Source: Candidatus Bathyarchaeota archaeon (GTDB lineage Archaea; Thermoproteota; Bathyarchaeia; Bathyarchaeales; Bathycorpusculaceae). Taken from it: 64,000 nucleotides of DNA. The stretch spans positions 1-64,000 of the forward strand of contig JALHSQ010000219.1 in NCBI GenBank assembly GCA_022865885.1. Reading direction: 5' to 3'. A program made the translations under genes and the position numbers. Positions 1-7,720 of the stretch are shown piece by piece (the first letter of the stretch is position 1; the number at the start of each line of letters is the position of its first letter). The notes below the pieces were generated by a model that was not told the origin of the DNA, did not search any database, and worked only from the letters and a program-made list of their open reading frames with translations.

Positions 1-1
1 A

Positions 2-556
2 GGCGACTGGCCAGAAAAAGTGTTCAAATATCCTACTGGAAAGATGGTAGAGGTCACGATTGATAATTTTCCAGAAGCAAAGAAATCGTATCTCCCACCA
101 CTACCTAAGTCGAAGCCACGATATGGTGATTTAGTTAAGCAGGCAAATCGAAAAATAGCTAAGGAAAAACCATGGTCCACAGGACTCTATGAGGGTATAA
201 TCACAGTCGACATGGTTTTCAATCAGAAATTGGAACAGAAAAACCGTATTTGTCTTATCCTTTTGGACAGCGTCTTGGAGATCGCATTCAAGGAATTTCT
301 TGTCAACGACTCTGGGCAGAATTATGCCGACGCCGCTCTACTTAGGTTGTTCAATATTAGAAACGATGTTCACAATGAAATCAAGAAATACATTAACATT
401 GACGACAAGATATGGAAAAAGATCGATTACTATTATAGACTTCGTTGCAAACTAATACACGAACGTGTAACTGTTGCTGTGGACGACACTCAGATCGAAG
501 ACTACCGTGGAGTTGTCGAGAAAGTACTTAGACAATTGTTCAAACTACAGTTTTAG
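2..556 (+). CDS. Partial HEPN-like protein, 5' end beyond window
   Basis: The frame is open from base 2, so the GTG at 20 is probably internal and the N-terminus lies outside the window. The visible part is about 184 residues and mostly helical. Near the C-terminus it has RCKLIHERV, an R-x4-H arrangement like the HEPN motif (the strict form is R-N/D/H-x3-H), preceded by RNDVHNE. HEPN domains occur in RNases of toxin-antitoxin and abortive-infection systems and also in non-catalytic proteins. The function of the missing part is unknown, so I assign no specific role. A second HEPN-like protein lies at 4231-5145. Confidence 0.6.
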   Translation, partial: GDWPEKVFKYPTGKMVEVTIDNFPEAKKSYLPPLPKSKPRYGDLVKQANRKIAKEKPWSTGLYEGIITVDMVFNQKLEQKNRICLILLDSVLEIAFKEFLVNDSGQNYADAALLRLFNIRNDVHNEIKKYINIDDKIWKKIDYYYRLRCKLIHERVTVAVDDTQIEDYRGVVEKVLRQLFKLQF

Positions 557-717
557 TTGATAAGTCATTGCAGTTACTCGCTCTTGGTACATTCCTTCCA
601 ACGAATCGCTTCCGTAACGATTTTCAGTTGGTTCACATCTGTATTGGTATCCGGAACCATTTCTCATTAAGCATAGAAAACCTAGATAGCTGCGATTGTC
701 TTTGCTCTGTTGAAGAG

Positions 718-1329
718 CTATCTTAACAGAGGTTGGATCAGTGCTCTCACTTTTTCCAGCGCACTCACGACTCCACCTACGGTAGCGACGCCTTTTAGCG
801 CATTCCACGCTGTTTTAAGTATACTCCGATCTGGATTTGGTTTCAATAATTGGCTCTTGATGGTTTCAATTTCAGCCTGATAATTTAACTTCGCCTCGTC
901 GGAGAGTCTATCGGCTTGTCGAATTCCTTCCCCAAGCAAATCGAGACTCTGGTAAAGGTCACTATACTGACTATGTACATAATTACCCTCTCCGATCACC
1001 GTGACTCCTTGAATGTTCGTTATGTTGATGAACGTGTGTGTTTCCTTCATTAATTTGGGCATCAACCTCTCTGTTATCCATTTTCTTTCCCCTTTTGACC
1101 ATTCGTCGGATAGGCTGCGCACATAGAGATTCGCAAGTCGAATTGTTTCAGAGTCGAGAACCTGCTCCAGAACCCAGTAAGGTAAGGGTATGTTTTCCAT
1201 TTTTCTAACGCTTTCTATGACACATCGAAGAAGCTCATTTTTTTTCAGACTTGAATCTTTAAACATGCCTTCGCCCAATTGAATCCTTAGGGGGCAACGC
1301 AGATAAATACTTTTCTGGTAAATCGTCAT
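718..1329 (-). CDS. Hypothetical protein, possible conflict-system accessory
   Basis: 203 residues; an internal Met at 1266 is an alternative start. The N-terminal ~90 residues are helical and unrecognised. The centre has a beta-like stretch (NITNIQGVTVIGEGNYV) followed by long amphipathic helices and a hydrophobic end (KGVATVGGVVSALEKV). I have seen this arrangement, an Asn/Gly-rich strand then a helical tail, in bacterial and archaeal proteins linked to antiphage loci, but I cannot name the family with certainty. It stands alone on the minus strand, convergent with the partial HEPN gene. The real/not-real call rests on length and protein-like composition. Confidence 0.55.
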   Translation of the reverse strand: MTIYQKSIYLRCPLRIQLGEGMFKDSSLKKNELLRCVIESVRKMENIPLPYWVLEQVLDSETIRLANLYVRSLSDEWSKGERKWITERLMPKLMKETHTFINITNIQGVTVIGEGNYVHSQYSDLYQSLDLLGEGIRQADRLSDEAKLNYQAEIETIKSQLLKPNPDRSILKTAWNALKGVATVGGVVSALEKVRALIQPLLR

Positions 1330-1461
1330 TTACCAGAGAACTTGTCTTTGATGATTTTGCCTGTCTCGTGAAACAGCCTATTCGCCCTTATTGATCGTAA
1401 CGATTTGCTTCAGGTTGCTGAATAACGAAAATAAGGCAAACAAGAACAAGGCGAGTTATGA

Positions 1462-1773
1462 TTAGGTTTTCCCGGTTAGCTTGAGTTCGTGAAGAATATC
1501 CACTCCAGTATCAGTCAAGCGGTATTTGGTCAACTTCCTGCCTCTTTTTTCGTATTCGCACTCTACCAAGTTCATATCCTTCAGGATGCCTATATGGTGT
1601 GCGAGCAATTGCCTATAGATCCCGACTTCTCTTGCCAAATCGTTAAAAGCCTTGTTGGGTTCGTAAAACAATGTAACTAGAATGCTGAGCCTATTCTTAT
1701 CATGTATTTGCGCATAGACCTCTAATTTTTGCCGTGCCTCGGCCATAAGAGCTTCCTTATCTAAGGTTTGCAT
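1462..1773 (-). CDS. ArsR/MarR-like winged-helix regulator
   Basis: A 103-residue single-domain DNA-binding protein. Residues ~25-95 fit a winged helix: helices around RLSILVTLFYEP and FNDLAREVGIYRQLLAHHIGILKDMNLV (recognition helix in the second half), then a basic wing (YEKRGRKLTKYRLT). An N-terminal helix (DKEALMAEARQKLEVYAQI) could be a dimerisation arm. The start is ATG with an A/T-rich upstream region, typical of leaderless archaeal transcripts. No metal-binding Cys cluster is visible, so the ligand is unknown. No adjacent co-oriented gene suggests its target. Confidence 0.8.
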   Translation of the reverse strand: MQTLDKEALMAEARQKLEVYAQIHDKNRLSILVTLFYEPNKAFNDLAREVGIYRQLLAHHIGILKDMNLVECEYEKRGRKLTKYRLTDTGVDILHELKLTGKT

Positions 1774-1940
1774 ATTTTTACCTGGTTAATGATTTTTTAC
1801 CTAACTATTATTTGTGTATGAAGTAATATAAAAATGATGTATATAACGTATATGTTCGTATCCATACAAACAAGAGTCTTGTACGCGACGAGTTGTACTC
1901 GTGGCCGCATCAAGCGTCTTGTCTATGCCTGGTCTGTCGG

Positions 1941-3065
1941 TTATGACTGCTTCCTTCCTTCTATTGCATCGATCACTGTTAGATTGAGGACGATTTCAGC
2001 GATATCACTTGAGTACTCGGCAGTTCTCCGAATACTTTCTACTATTATCTTAATAGCGGACAGTTCTTTTGGGGGTATCCGTTCTTCTTTTCCTGTCTCC
2101 ATCCTCTTTCCCTCTCCGAAGAGCAATTTGTCTATTTTCTCTTCGAAAGAAGACACATTTGCCGCGTCGTCCATTATGCTATTTGCCCTGAGAAATGTGT
2201 TAGGGCATTTGTCCATATACTCAAAAAAAGAGTCCATAGCATCAGAAAAGGTCTTGAGAGAGTGCTTGCTCATATCTTGAATGTTGTTCAGGATTTCTTT
2301 GCTTATGCGTCTCTGCAGAGAACTGATGTTTCTGCAAATCTTCGCTGCATGGTCTCCTATTCTTTCCATACTCTTGATGATTAGTCTGTATCCAAGACAT
2401 TCCCTCCCTGTGGTCAATCCAATTTTTGCTCTTATGATCAGATTGTCGGCTGCCGCTTTCAACAAGCGAATGCCTAGCAAATGAAGACTATCCACCAGAT
2501 TATCTCTTAGTCGTATGGCTCCAGCCTTGTCCAAAACAGCTTCATTGTCAAGTCTGCCAACCTCTTCGAGAAGTCTCACAGCATCTTCATGGATAGAAAT
2601 AATGTTATCCCGCATTTTCTCCAATACATATTTCATGGAAAGCTGTTCAAAGCCTATGGTAGCCTTCAGTTCTAGCTTTTTCGAAGAGTCTATCACTATT
2701 GTGATCCCAGTCAACTTAGTCGTAACGTGGTCTTTCAAGTGATCTCTCATATCCTTTTCTATCTCGGTTTCCTTTGTTTCAACCGAGATTTCATCATAAC
2801 CAACTGCGTATGCTGAATCGATCATTCTTTGGATGAGCTCACACCTGTCCTTAGAAGTAACCTGAATTGTTGCCTTTATTTGTGGCCTGGCTCTTGCCGT
2901 GGAGGGAATAACCAGTAGCGAGCCATCCTGAGGAACAGTATTCAATAAGCTTCCCGATTTTAGATTCATTTTCCTAATCCATCTTTTCGGTAAACTAATG
3001 GTGTAAGTTCCTCCGACGGTCTGCTGTAATGCTCTAGGTTGTTCTTCTGATTCGCCAGCGGTCAT
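1941..3065 (-). CDS. AbrB-PhoU family regulator
   Basis: 374 residues. Residues ~14-50 form a SpoVT/AbrB-type swapped-hairpin DNA-binding domain (GGTYTISLPKRWIRKMNL), and the rest contains PhoU-type helical repeats (~120-215 and ~225-370). Archaeal AbrB-PhoU fusions are believed to act in phosphate-responsive regulation; PhoU helices usually bind metal clusters and contact Pst or histidine-kinase partners. No pst genes are adjacent, so the phosphate link rests on the family only. A DUF47/PhoU-like protein without the AbrB domain is at 32514-33191. The ATG is preceded on its strand by an AT-rich stretch containing TATAAA. Confidence 0.85.
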   Translation of the reverse strand: MTAGESEEQPRALQQTVGGTYTISLPKRWIRKMNLKSGSLLNTVPQDGSLLVIPSTARARPQIKATIQVTSKDRCELIQRMIDSAYAVGYDEISVETKETEIEKDMRDHLKDHVTTKLTGITIVIDSSKKLELKATIGFEQLSMKYVLEKMRDNIISIHEDAVRLLEEVGRLDNEAVLDKAGAIRLRDNLVDSLHLLGIRLLKAAADNLIIRAKIGLTTGRECLGYRLIIKSMERIGDHAAKICRNISSLQRRISKEILNNIQDMSKHSLKTFSDAMDSFFEYMDKCPNTFLRANSIMDDAANVSSFEEKIDKLLFGEGKRMETGKEERIPPKELSAIKIIVESIRRTAEYSSDIAEIVLNLTVIDAIEGRKQS

Positions 3066-3259
3066 CTTTATAGTACCTCAACACAATTTGCCGAGTCTTC
3101 GTTTATAAGCATTGAGCGATCTATTCGATTTTGTAGTGGAAAAAGTCTTTCTAGACCACGCACTCAAGTTCGCAAATCCGCTGAAGAGCATAAGGGAATT
3201 ACGGAATAGCATGTCTCGATGAGATTCATTTCTCAGCACTCCAAACTCTTTTTGATTAA

Positions 3260-3547
3260 ATGCCCTGCAAAGTCGACATATACATAGGCAGCGATAACGA
3301 CTCGAGAAGAATGAGTGACTTATACCTAGGAAAGATCAAGCGATGGGCGAATGAAACTTTTCCGGAGGGATACACCATTGTCAAGTGTGAAGGCCACTAC
3401 AACGGCATTTCCGAGGACTCCATTCTTCTCTACGCCTTCCTGAATCATGACGTTGCTATCAAACCACGATTGGAGATGCTCAAACGAGAACTGAAGCAGG
3501 AATCGATCTTGGTCGTGAAATCTCCGCTGAATTACGAGGTGATCTAG
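3260..3547 (+). CDS. Hypothetical protein, first gene of three-gene operon
   Basis: A 95-residue protein with alternating strands and helices (VDIYIGSDNDSRRM at the N-terminus, ESILVVKSPLNYEVI at the end) and no family I recognise. Its stop codon overlaps the GTG of the next gene by one base (TAGTG), so the two are probably translationally coupled. The third gene follows 12 bases after the second. The grouping with a zinc-finger protein and a TPR-HEPN protein suggests one functional unit, possibly toxin-antitoxin or defence. This is inference from context. Confidence 0.7.
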   Translation: MPCKVDIYIGSDNDSRRMSDLYLGKIKRWANETFPEGYTIVKCEGHYNGISEDSILLYAFLNHDVAIKPRLEMLKRELKQESILVVKSPLNYEVI

Positions 3548-4218
3548 TGAGATGTTCAATTTGCGAAGAGAGACTGAAAAAGACCGAGGCTTATTTTGGC
3601 GACAAAGGCACTTTCTACGAAGGCAAACTGTTGTGTGAAACTTGTTATTATGAAGATGAACCTTGTGCCACAGTACTTTACAAGAGAGATGATCAACCTT
3701 ACGTCATTAGTCACGCAAGAGATGAGACTGAAGGAGATTTTTCTGTAAGCTGGCATAGCACTGACCCATGGAGAGGCTACTATGAGACCAAGAGTGAGAA
3801 ATACAGTCTAGCGAATACTGCAGAACTATTAGCTTACCATGAAAGCGAACAGATGCTGAAGGATTTTGACGAAAAGATTAGAGAATTATTTGACGAGCAT
3901 GGAATAGATTATGCAAGAATATTCGCAAGAAGCTCGAACGTCTTTTTCCAGAACTATGATCTATTTGTGAGGAAAGAACAAGTATTGCTTGGATCACTTC
4001 TCGTTGCGAGAGCAAAGGCTGAAGTAGATTATAACAACCCAAAATGGTACAAAAACATAGTGTTTGATGAGGATGCATTAAATAAAATAGTCGAGTTGTT
4101 TCCTGAACGCCAAATCAAGACTGATCAAGATGCTACAAGACTAATTGAAGAGCTTGGTGACAATGCTTTGACCGAACTCCAGAATAGGATGAAGTGCAAG
4201 AAGAATGATGGAGTCTAG
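3547..4218 (+). CDS. Zinc-finger protein of unknown function
   Basis: 223 residues starting with GTG. The N-terminus reads MRCSICEERL...LLCETCYYEDEPC, a CxxC...CxxC arrangement like a LIM-type or treble-clef zinc site. The following ~190 residues are charged and helical with no recognised domain; acidic and aromatic residues are frequent (WHSTDPWRGYYE). It is the middle gene of a tight operon. A Zn-finger adaptor or nucleic-acid-binding role is possible, but nothing in the sequence proves it. Confidence 0.7.
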   Translation: MRCSICEERLKKTEAYFGDKGTFYEGKLLCETCYYEDEPCATVLYKRDDQPYVISHARDETEGDFSVSWHSTDPWRGYYETKSEKYSLANTAELLAYHESEQMLKDFDEKIRELFDEHGIDYARIFARSSNVFFQNYDLFVRKEQVLLGSLLVARAKAEVDYNNPKWYKNIVFDEDALNKIVELFPERQIKTDQDATRLIEELGDNALTELQNRMKCKKNDGV

Positions 4219-4230
4219 AAAGGGATCTGA

Positions 4231-5145
4231 ATGAAGTTGGCCGACTTAGTGAGAAGGATCGTCGAACTTGGCCATCTCCCTGATGGAAACGATATCACTG
4301 TGATTAGATGGTCCATAGAAAACAACATTGAAGAGAGCTTTGCGGAGTTCATCCAGGCCGTCAAAGAAGACGATTTACGGGCTATGGAGGTCAAAGGTAA
4401 AGATCAACAAGGAGTTCCAGTCAAGGAACTAGAAAATTCGCAGTTCTTCATTGGCTTAGCAAACTCTTACACTCAAATCGGATCATTTGATAAAGCCGTA
4501 AAAATGTTTGAAGAGATGCTCAGAAAAGGCTCAAACGAGTCAACCCTGCTGAATGACTATGGGGTAGCCCTCCTAAACCAGATTCTCGCTACCAAAGTTG
4601 TCAAAAAAGAAAACATAGATCTTGCAAGAAAACTCATCTTTGATGCTTTTGCCTTTGACAAAAAAGTATCAGCAGAATGGTATCATTATCCAGCATACAA
4701 GAACCTGTGTTTCCTGAGAGCAATTGAAGGCACCTATTACAATGAGCAGAAAGACTCTTTCGCCGCTTTTCTGCTCGGTTGGATGTCCATTGAAATGACT
4801 CTTTACAGAATTTGGCATCAGTTCCTTACACTGAAGTCTGCAACTGGAATAGACGATCTAATGCGGTGGGATTCAGACTCAATCATAGAGGTGTTGTACC
4901 TCGGCGAAGTTGGAGAGGAACTCAAGAGAACAAGATCCGATCTCGAAATGTTCAAGAAAACCAAGACCGACCTTGACACTCTCAAGGGAGTAAGAAACCA
5001 TCTGTTGCATGGCGACATAGACAATCCCACTTCTGGCCAATCAACTCACTGTATCAACACAGCACTGAAACTTGTTCCACTTTTTCAGTCAGTCAATCAA
5101 GACCTTGAACTAGCAAAAGAGGAAAAAGATGCTGCAAGAGTCTAG
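4231..5145 (+). CDS. TPR protein with C-terminal HEPN-like domain
   Basis: 304 residues. The middle (~70-110) reads like a tetratricopeptide repeat (FIGLANSYTQIGSFDKAVKMFEEML, then LLNDYGVALLNQ), with a second partial repeat after it. The C-terminal ~120 residues look like a HEPN domain: helices around FLLGWMSIEMTLYRIWHQFL, then VRNHLLHGDI, which carries the canonical R-N-x3-H motif of HEPN ribonucleases. A Glu/Lys-rich coiled segment (VGEELKRTRSDLEMFKK) precedes the motif. HEPN proteins of this kind can be RNA-cleaving toxins or effectors, or non-catalytic. It closes the operon started at 3260. Confidence 0.75.
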   Translation: MKLADLVRRIVELGHLPDGNDITVIRWSIENNIEESFAEFIQAVKEDDLRAMEVKGKDQQGVPVKELENSQFFIGLANSYTQIGSFDKAVKMFEEMLRKGSNESTLLNDYGVALLNQILATKVVKKENIDLARKLIFDAFAFDKKVSAEWYHYPAYKNLCFLRAIEGTYYNEQKDSFAAFLLGWMSIEMTLYRIWHQFLTLKSATGIDDLMRWDSDSIIEVLYLGEVGEELKRTRSDLEMFKKTKTDLDTLKGVRNHLLHGDIDNPTSGQSTHCINTALKLVPLFQSVNQDLELAKEEKDAARV

Positions 5146-5326
5146 ATTTCCAAAATTTCCACTGTTAATAGATCATAGTCAGACCGTAACACCTTCGCGA
5201 TTTCTCTTGTTCCCTCTCTGCCCTCAAGCTATGGTACTGTTTTGCCAAACACTCGTTGCAGATTGTCAAAAACGGAATTCTGTACATCGACAAGCTTGAT
5301 GCTACTAGTCTTTCATTTTCTTTTCT

Positions 5327-5542
5327 ATGCCCGTCGATCGCAAACTAGCAATAGAATCTCTGAAAAGACTTGATCAGAGGCTCTACGACATGTACCATAG
5401 AATGAAGGACTTAGAAGATTATGTTCGAAACGATGTAGAGACTTTCCAGAAATTACACGTTTATCTTCTCTCTTTAGAGGCCATGGATGATTTGGAGGAA
5501 GATGGGATTATTCAGATAGGGGAAGCGATGCTAGAATACTGA
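5327..5542 (+). CDS. Small helical hypothetical protein
   Basis: 71 residues, strongly charged and helical (LAIESLKRLDQRLYDMYHRMKDLEDYV), probably a coiled-coil. It lies 2 bases before an integrase C-terminal fragment on the same strand and may be a cargo gene or remnant of that element. No homologous family is recognised. The coding status is moderate: composition is protein-like and the gene is closely spaced with its neighbour. Confidence 0.5.
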   Translation: MPVDRKLAIESLKRLDQRLYDMYHRMKDLEDYVRNDVETFQKLHVYLLSLEAMDDLEEDGIIQIGEAMLEY

Positions 5543-5544
5543 GG

Positions 5545-5949
5545 ATGTCAAGCAAGTTGATCGACATGCTAAACGGTTTGCCGAAGGATTCACAAAGAGT
5601 CTTCAACGCGATAACAGACTCGATGAGAAAGAGCTACCAGTTGCAGCGCAAAAGGATTGCAGCGAAACTTCAGAACCCGAGACTGCTGCAGATAACCTTT
5701 CACACTTTCCGCCATTGGAAAGCTACGATGGAATACCACAAGACAAGAGACATCCTCCATGTGATGCAATTGCTTGGCCACAGGAACATCAAGAACACGC
5801 TCCTATACACTCAGCTCGTTGACTTCAAAGATGATGAGTACGTTGCAAGAGTGGCAAGTTCGGAAAAGGCTGTATGTGAGCTTGTCGAAGCTGGCTTTGA
5901 ATACGTTTGCGATCACAACGGAAGCAAGATCTTCCGGAAGAGAAAGTAA
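5545..5949 (+). pseudogene. C-terminal fragment of archaeal tyrosine recombinase
   Basis: 134 residues matching only the last third of an archaeal tyrosine integrase. Visible are the box II region (ITFHTFRHWKATMEYH, with H-x-x-R) and LLGHRNIKNTLLYTQLV, containing the GH motif and the nucleophilic Tyr, followed by the family's usual tail (LVEAGFEYVCDHNGSKIFRKRK). The N-terminal arm-binding domain and the first catalytic Arg and Lys are absent, so it should be inactive in strand exchange alone. It ends 38 bases from the 3' end of tRNA-Arg and is probably a relic of an earlier integration there. Confidence 0.8.
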
Positions 5950-5978
5950 CCCATACAAAAAATGTTAAAAGGTATGGG
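5950..5978. terminator. Inverted repeat after integrase fragment
   Basis: A perfect 7-bp inverted repeat (CCCATAC / GTATGGG) with an A-rich 15-base loop lies between the integrase fragment and the 3' end of tRNA-Arg on the opposite strand. It could act as a bidirectional terminator or be an element-end structure; the sequence alone does not decide. Confidence 0.35.
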
Positions 5979-5987
5979 GTGCGTCCG

Positions 5988-6117
5988 TGGCGGGCGGGGT
6001 GGGATTTGAACCCACGACCACCAACTTAGGAGGCTGGTGCTCTATCCGTGACGACCAGAATAACACCCAGCACCACCAGTTTAATCAAGCCATCAATCCG
6101 TGCTGAGCTACCCGCCC
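5988..6117 (-). tRNA. tRNA-Arg(CCT) interrupted in the D-loop
   Basis: The minus strand gives acceptor GGGCGGG/CCCGCCC, anticodon stem CCAGC/GTTGG with loop CTCCTAA (anticodon CCT), T-arm GTGGG TTCAAAT CCCAC, discriminator G and encoded CCA. The gene is 130 nt. Removing 52 nt from the D-loop, between two copies of a 7-nt repeat (6044-6050 and 6096-6102), leaves a perfect 78-nt tRNA. The start (TGATGGCT) and end (GGTCGTCA) of the insert can pair in an 8-bp stem including G-U pairs, but I could not draw a strict bulge-helix-bulge. The insert is most simply a D-loop intron. The start of the integrase frame overlaps this gene on the other strand. Confidence 0.8.
6044..6102. repeat. 7-bp direct repeat bounding 52-nt tRNA-Arg insert
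   Basis: ATCCGTG occurs at 6044-6050 and 6096-6102, exactly bounding the extra sequence in tRNA-Arg. Excision anywhere within the repeat gives the same mature D-loop. The repeat may mark an intron boundary ambiguity or be a footprint of recombination by the neighbouring integrase. Confidence 0.6.
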
Positions 6118-7040
6118 AATACATCCAGCAACTACCAAGTATAGAAAACTTACTCCTGCACCTCGAAGGAAAAGGAAGAAGCGAAAGCACAAGAACCGCC
6201 TACGAAAAGAACCTCAAAGCACTAGCAATCAGAGCAGACCTCAAAGACACCAAAGCCATAGAACTGGCAATAGCCCGATACAAGAAAAAGAACGGCAGAC
6301 CCATAACCAACAACTACAAATCAAAACTATGCGACCACTACGCAACATATTGCAGATTCTACAAGATCGAATGGGAAAAACCAATCTACACACCAGAACC
6401 AACAACAATACAACCACCAACACAAGAAAAGATTCTAATGCTAATCTCATCCGCAAGACTAGAACTATCCATAAAACTAGACATATCCGCACAAACAGGA
6501 CTCAGACCCGTTGAAGTACAAGGAGACAAAGGACTACAAGCCAACAACATACACCCCGACCAAAACACCATAACCGCAAGAATAACAAAAGGATGCAACG
6601 CAAGACCCCCACTACCAATAACCAAAGAACTGACCACAAGACTACTAAACTACATAACAGAACACAACATAAAACCCGACGAAATACTCTTTACAGGAAA
6701 AGCAAAAAACTACGGCCAAGACTACCGAGTATTCCGAAACAGACTAGCCAAAAAACTCCAAGACCCAACCATACGAAACATACGACTCTACGACCTAAGA
6801 CACGCATACGCAACAAAGCAACTACGCAGAACACAAAACGCCGAAATCGTCAGACAACTAATGGGACACAAAAAGCTAGACACAACACAAAAATATCTGC
6901 ACCTACTCGCAGGAAACAACGGAGAATGGATAGTAGAAGGAACAACCGACAAAGAACGAGCCAAACAACTACTAAAAGAAGATTTTCAATACCAACTAAC
7001 GACACCAGACGGAACAATGATATTCCGAAAACCCAAATAA
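6048..7040 (+). CDS. Tyrosine integrase starting inside tRNA-Arg
   Basis: 330 residues. The SAM-like core-binding domain starts around YIQQLPSIENLLLHLEG, and the catalytic domain has TGLRPVEVQ (first Arg), ITKGCNARPPLPI (Lys region), RLYDLRHAYAT (box II) and LMGHKKLDTTQKYLHLL (GH motif and nucleophilic Tyr), so all catalytic positions appear present. The only in-frame start is GTG at 6048, inside the tRNA gene on the opposite strand, so the first ~23 codons are antisense tRNA sequence. Codons are strongly A/C-biased compared with neighbours, a sign of transfer. The overlap resembles SSV-type integrases, though those usually overlap the 3' half of the tRNA. Confidence 0.88.
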   Translation: MTTRITPSTTSLIKPSIRAELPAQYIQQLPSIENLLLHLEGKGRSESTRTAYEKNLKALAIRADLKDTKAIELAIARYKKKNGRPITNNYKSKLCDHYATYCRFYKIEWEKPIYTPEPTTIQPPTQEKILMLISSARLELSIKLDISAQTGLRPVEVQGDKGLQANNIHPDQNTITARITKGCNARPPLPITKELTTRLLNYITEHNIKPDEILFTGKAKNYGQDYRVFRNRLAKKLQDPTIRNIRLYDLRHAYATKQLRRTQNAEIVRQLMGHKKLDTTQKYLHLLAGNNGEWIVEGTTDKERAKQLLKEDFQYQLTTPDGTMIFRKPK

Positions 7041-7063
7041 CCCTCTTTTTTTCTTTTTCACAA
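7041..7063 (+). terminator. Pyrimidine-rich terminator after integrase
   Basis: Directly after the integrase stop there are two T-runs (CTCTTTTTTTCTTTTTCAC), the usual form of archaeal intrinsic termination on the coding strand. Confidence 0.5.
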
Positions 7064-7117
7064 CCTTCTTAATATACACTGGAACGAACCTTCCCTAATC
7101 AAATCCACTTCTCCCCG

Positions 7118-7564
7118 CTACAGCCTCTTTCTCATTAATATGCTCTTGCCAGTGTCTTCATCTTGAAAGGTGCGTATCTTCCTGTATCCAAGATTCTCGT
7201 AGAACTCGAATGCGGTAACGCTTGAGAACAGCTCGACAGTTTTGTATCCTTTTTTCTTCAACAAGCTCTCGGGATGCTTCATCAGACGCTTCCCAACACC
7301 TATTCTGTGAAAATCAGGGTCAACGAAAACAGACCGCACATTGTTTTCTCTCAAGTTTCCTGTCCCGAGAATCTTGTCTTCGTGAACAAGCACGTAGACG
7401 TCACGTCTCTTGGCGAGTTCAATAAGATTCTGAGGTGAGAAATGGTCACACATGTAATCAATAACTCTCTTAGGATAGTCTTTGATGTTGACTTCGAGTA
7501 AGCATCTTCTGATGATTTGCGCAACCCTATTCGCATCGCTGGCTTTGAACTTCCTTACTCTCAT
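7118..7564 (-). CDS. GNAT-family N-acetyltransferase
   Basis: 148 residues, full length for a single GNAT domain. The N-terminal strand (MRVRKFKASDANRVAQIIRR) leads to the acetyl-CoA-binding segment VFVDPDFHRIGVGKRLM (motif A, R/Q-x-x-G-x-G/A), followed by VELFSSVTAFEFYENLGYRKIR (motif B, with the FYENLGY signature). It should transfer an acetyl group from acetyl-CoA to an amine; the substrate cannot be told. Composition is host-like although it lies between two A/C-skewed mobile segments. ATG start. Confidence 0.88.
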   Translation of the reverse strand: MRVRKFKASDANRVAQIIRRCLLEVNIKDYPKRVIDYMCDHFSPQNLIELAKRRDVYVLVHEDKILGTGNLRENNVRSVFVDPDFHRIGVGKRLMKHPESLLKKKGYKTVELFSSVTAFEFYENLGYRKIRTFQDEDTGKSILMRKRL

Positions 7565-7673
7565 ATCTGATTAACCTGACTCTCCAATTGAAACTCAGTT
7601 GTGATAAAACTTCTGCCGCATGCCCTTTCGTGTCGCGCTCGCGCTCCAACCCGCAAGACTCAGAACAACAACT

Positions 7674-7683
7674 AGCGCGCGCT
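7674..7683. repeat. GCGCGC palindrome
   Basis: Perfect 10-bp palindrome AGCGCGCGCT in the gap between the GNAT start and the dockerin gene end. It is one of a set of GCGCGC palindromes found only in accessory intergenic DNA of this window. Confidence 0.55.
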
Positions 7684-7720
7684 CAGGCAAGAGCTGTTAA
7701 TGTATGGCTTCTGTGTCAGG

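Noticed and set aside
6241-7072. Long frames in other phases over the tRNA-Arg integrase
   Set aside because: Low-complexity products (Leu/Val- or Thr/Arg-rich) caused by the A/C codon bias of the real gene.
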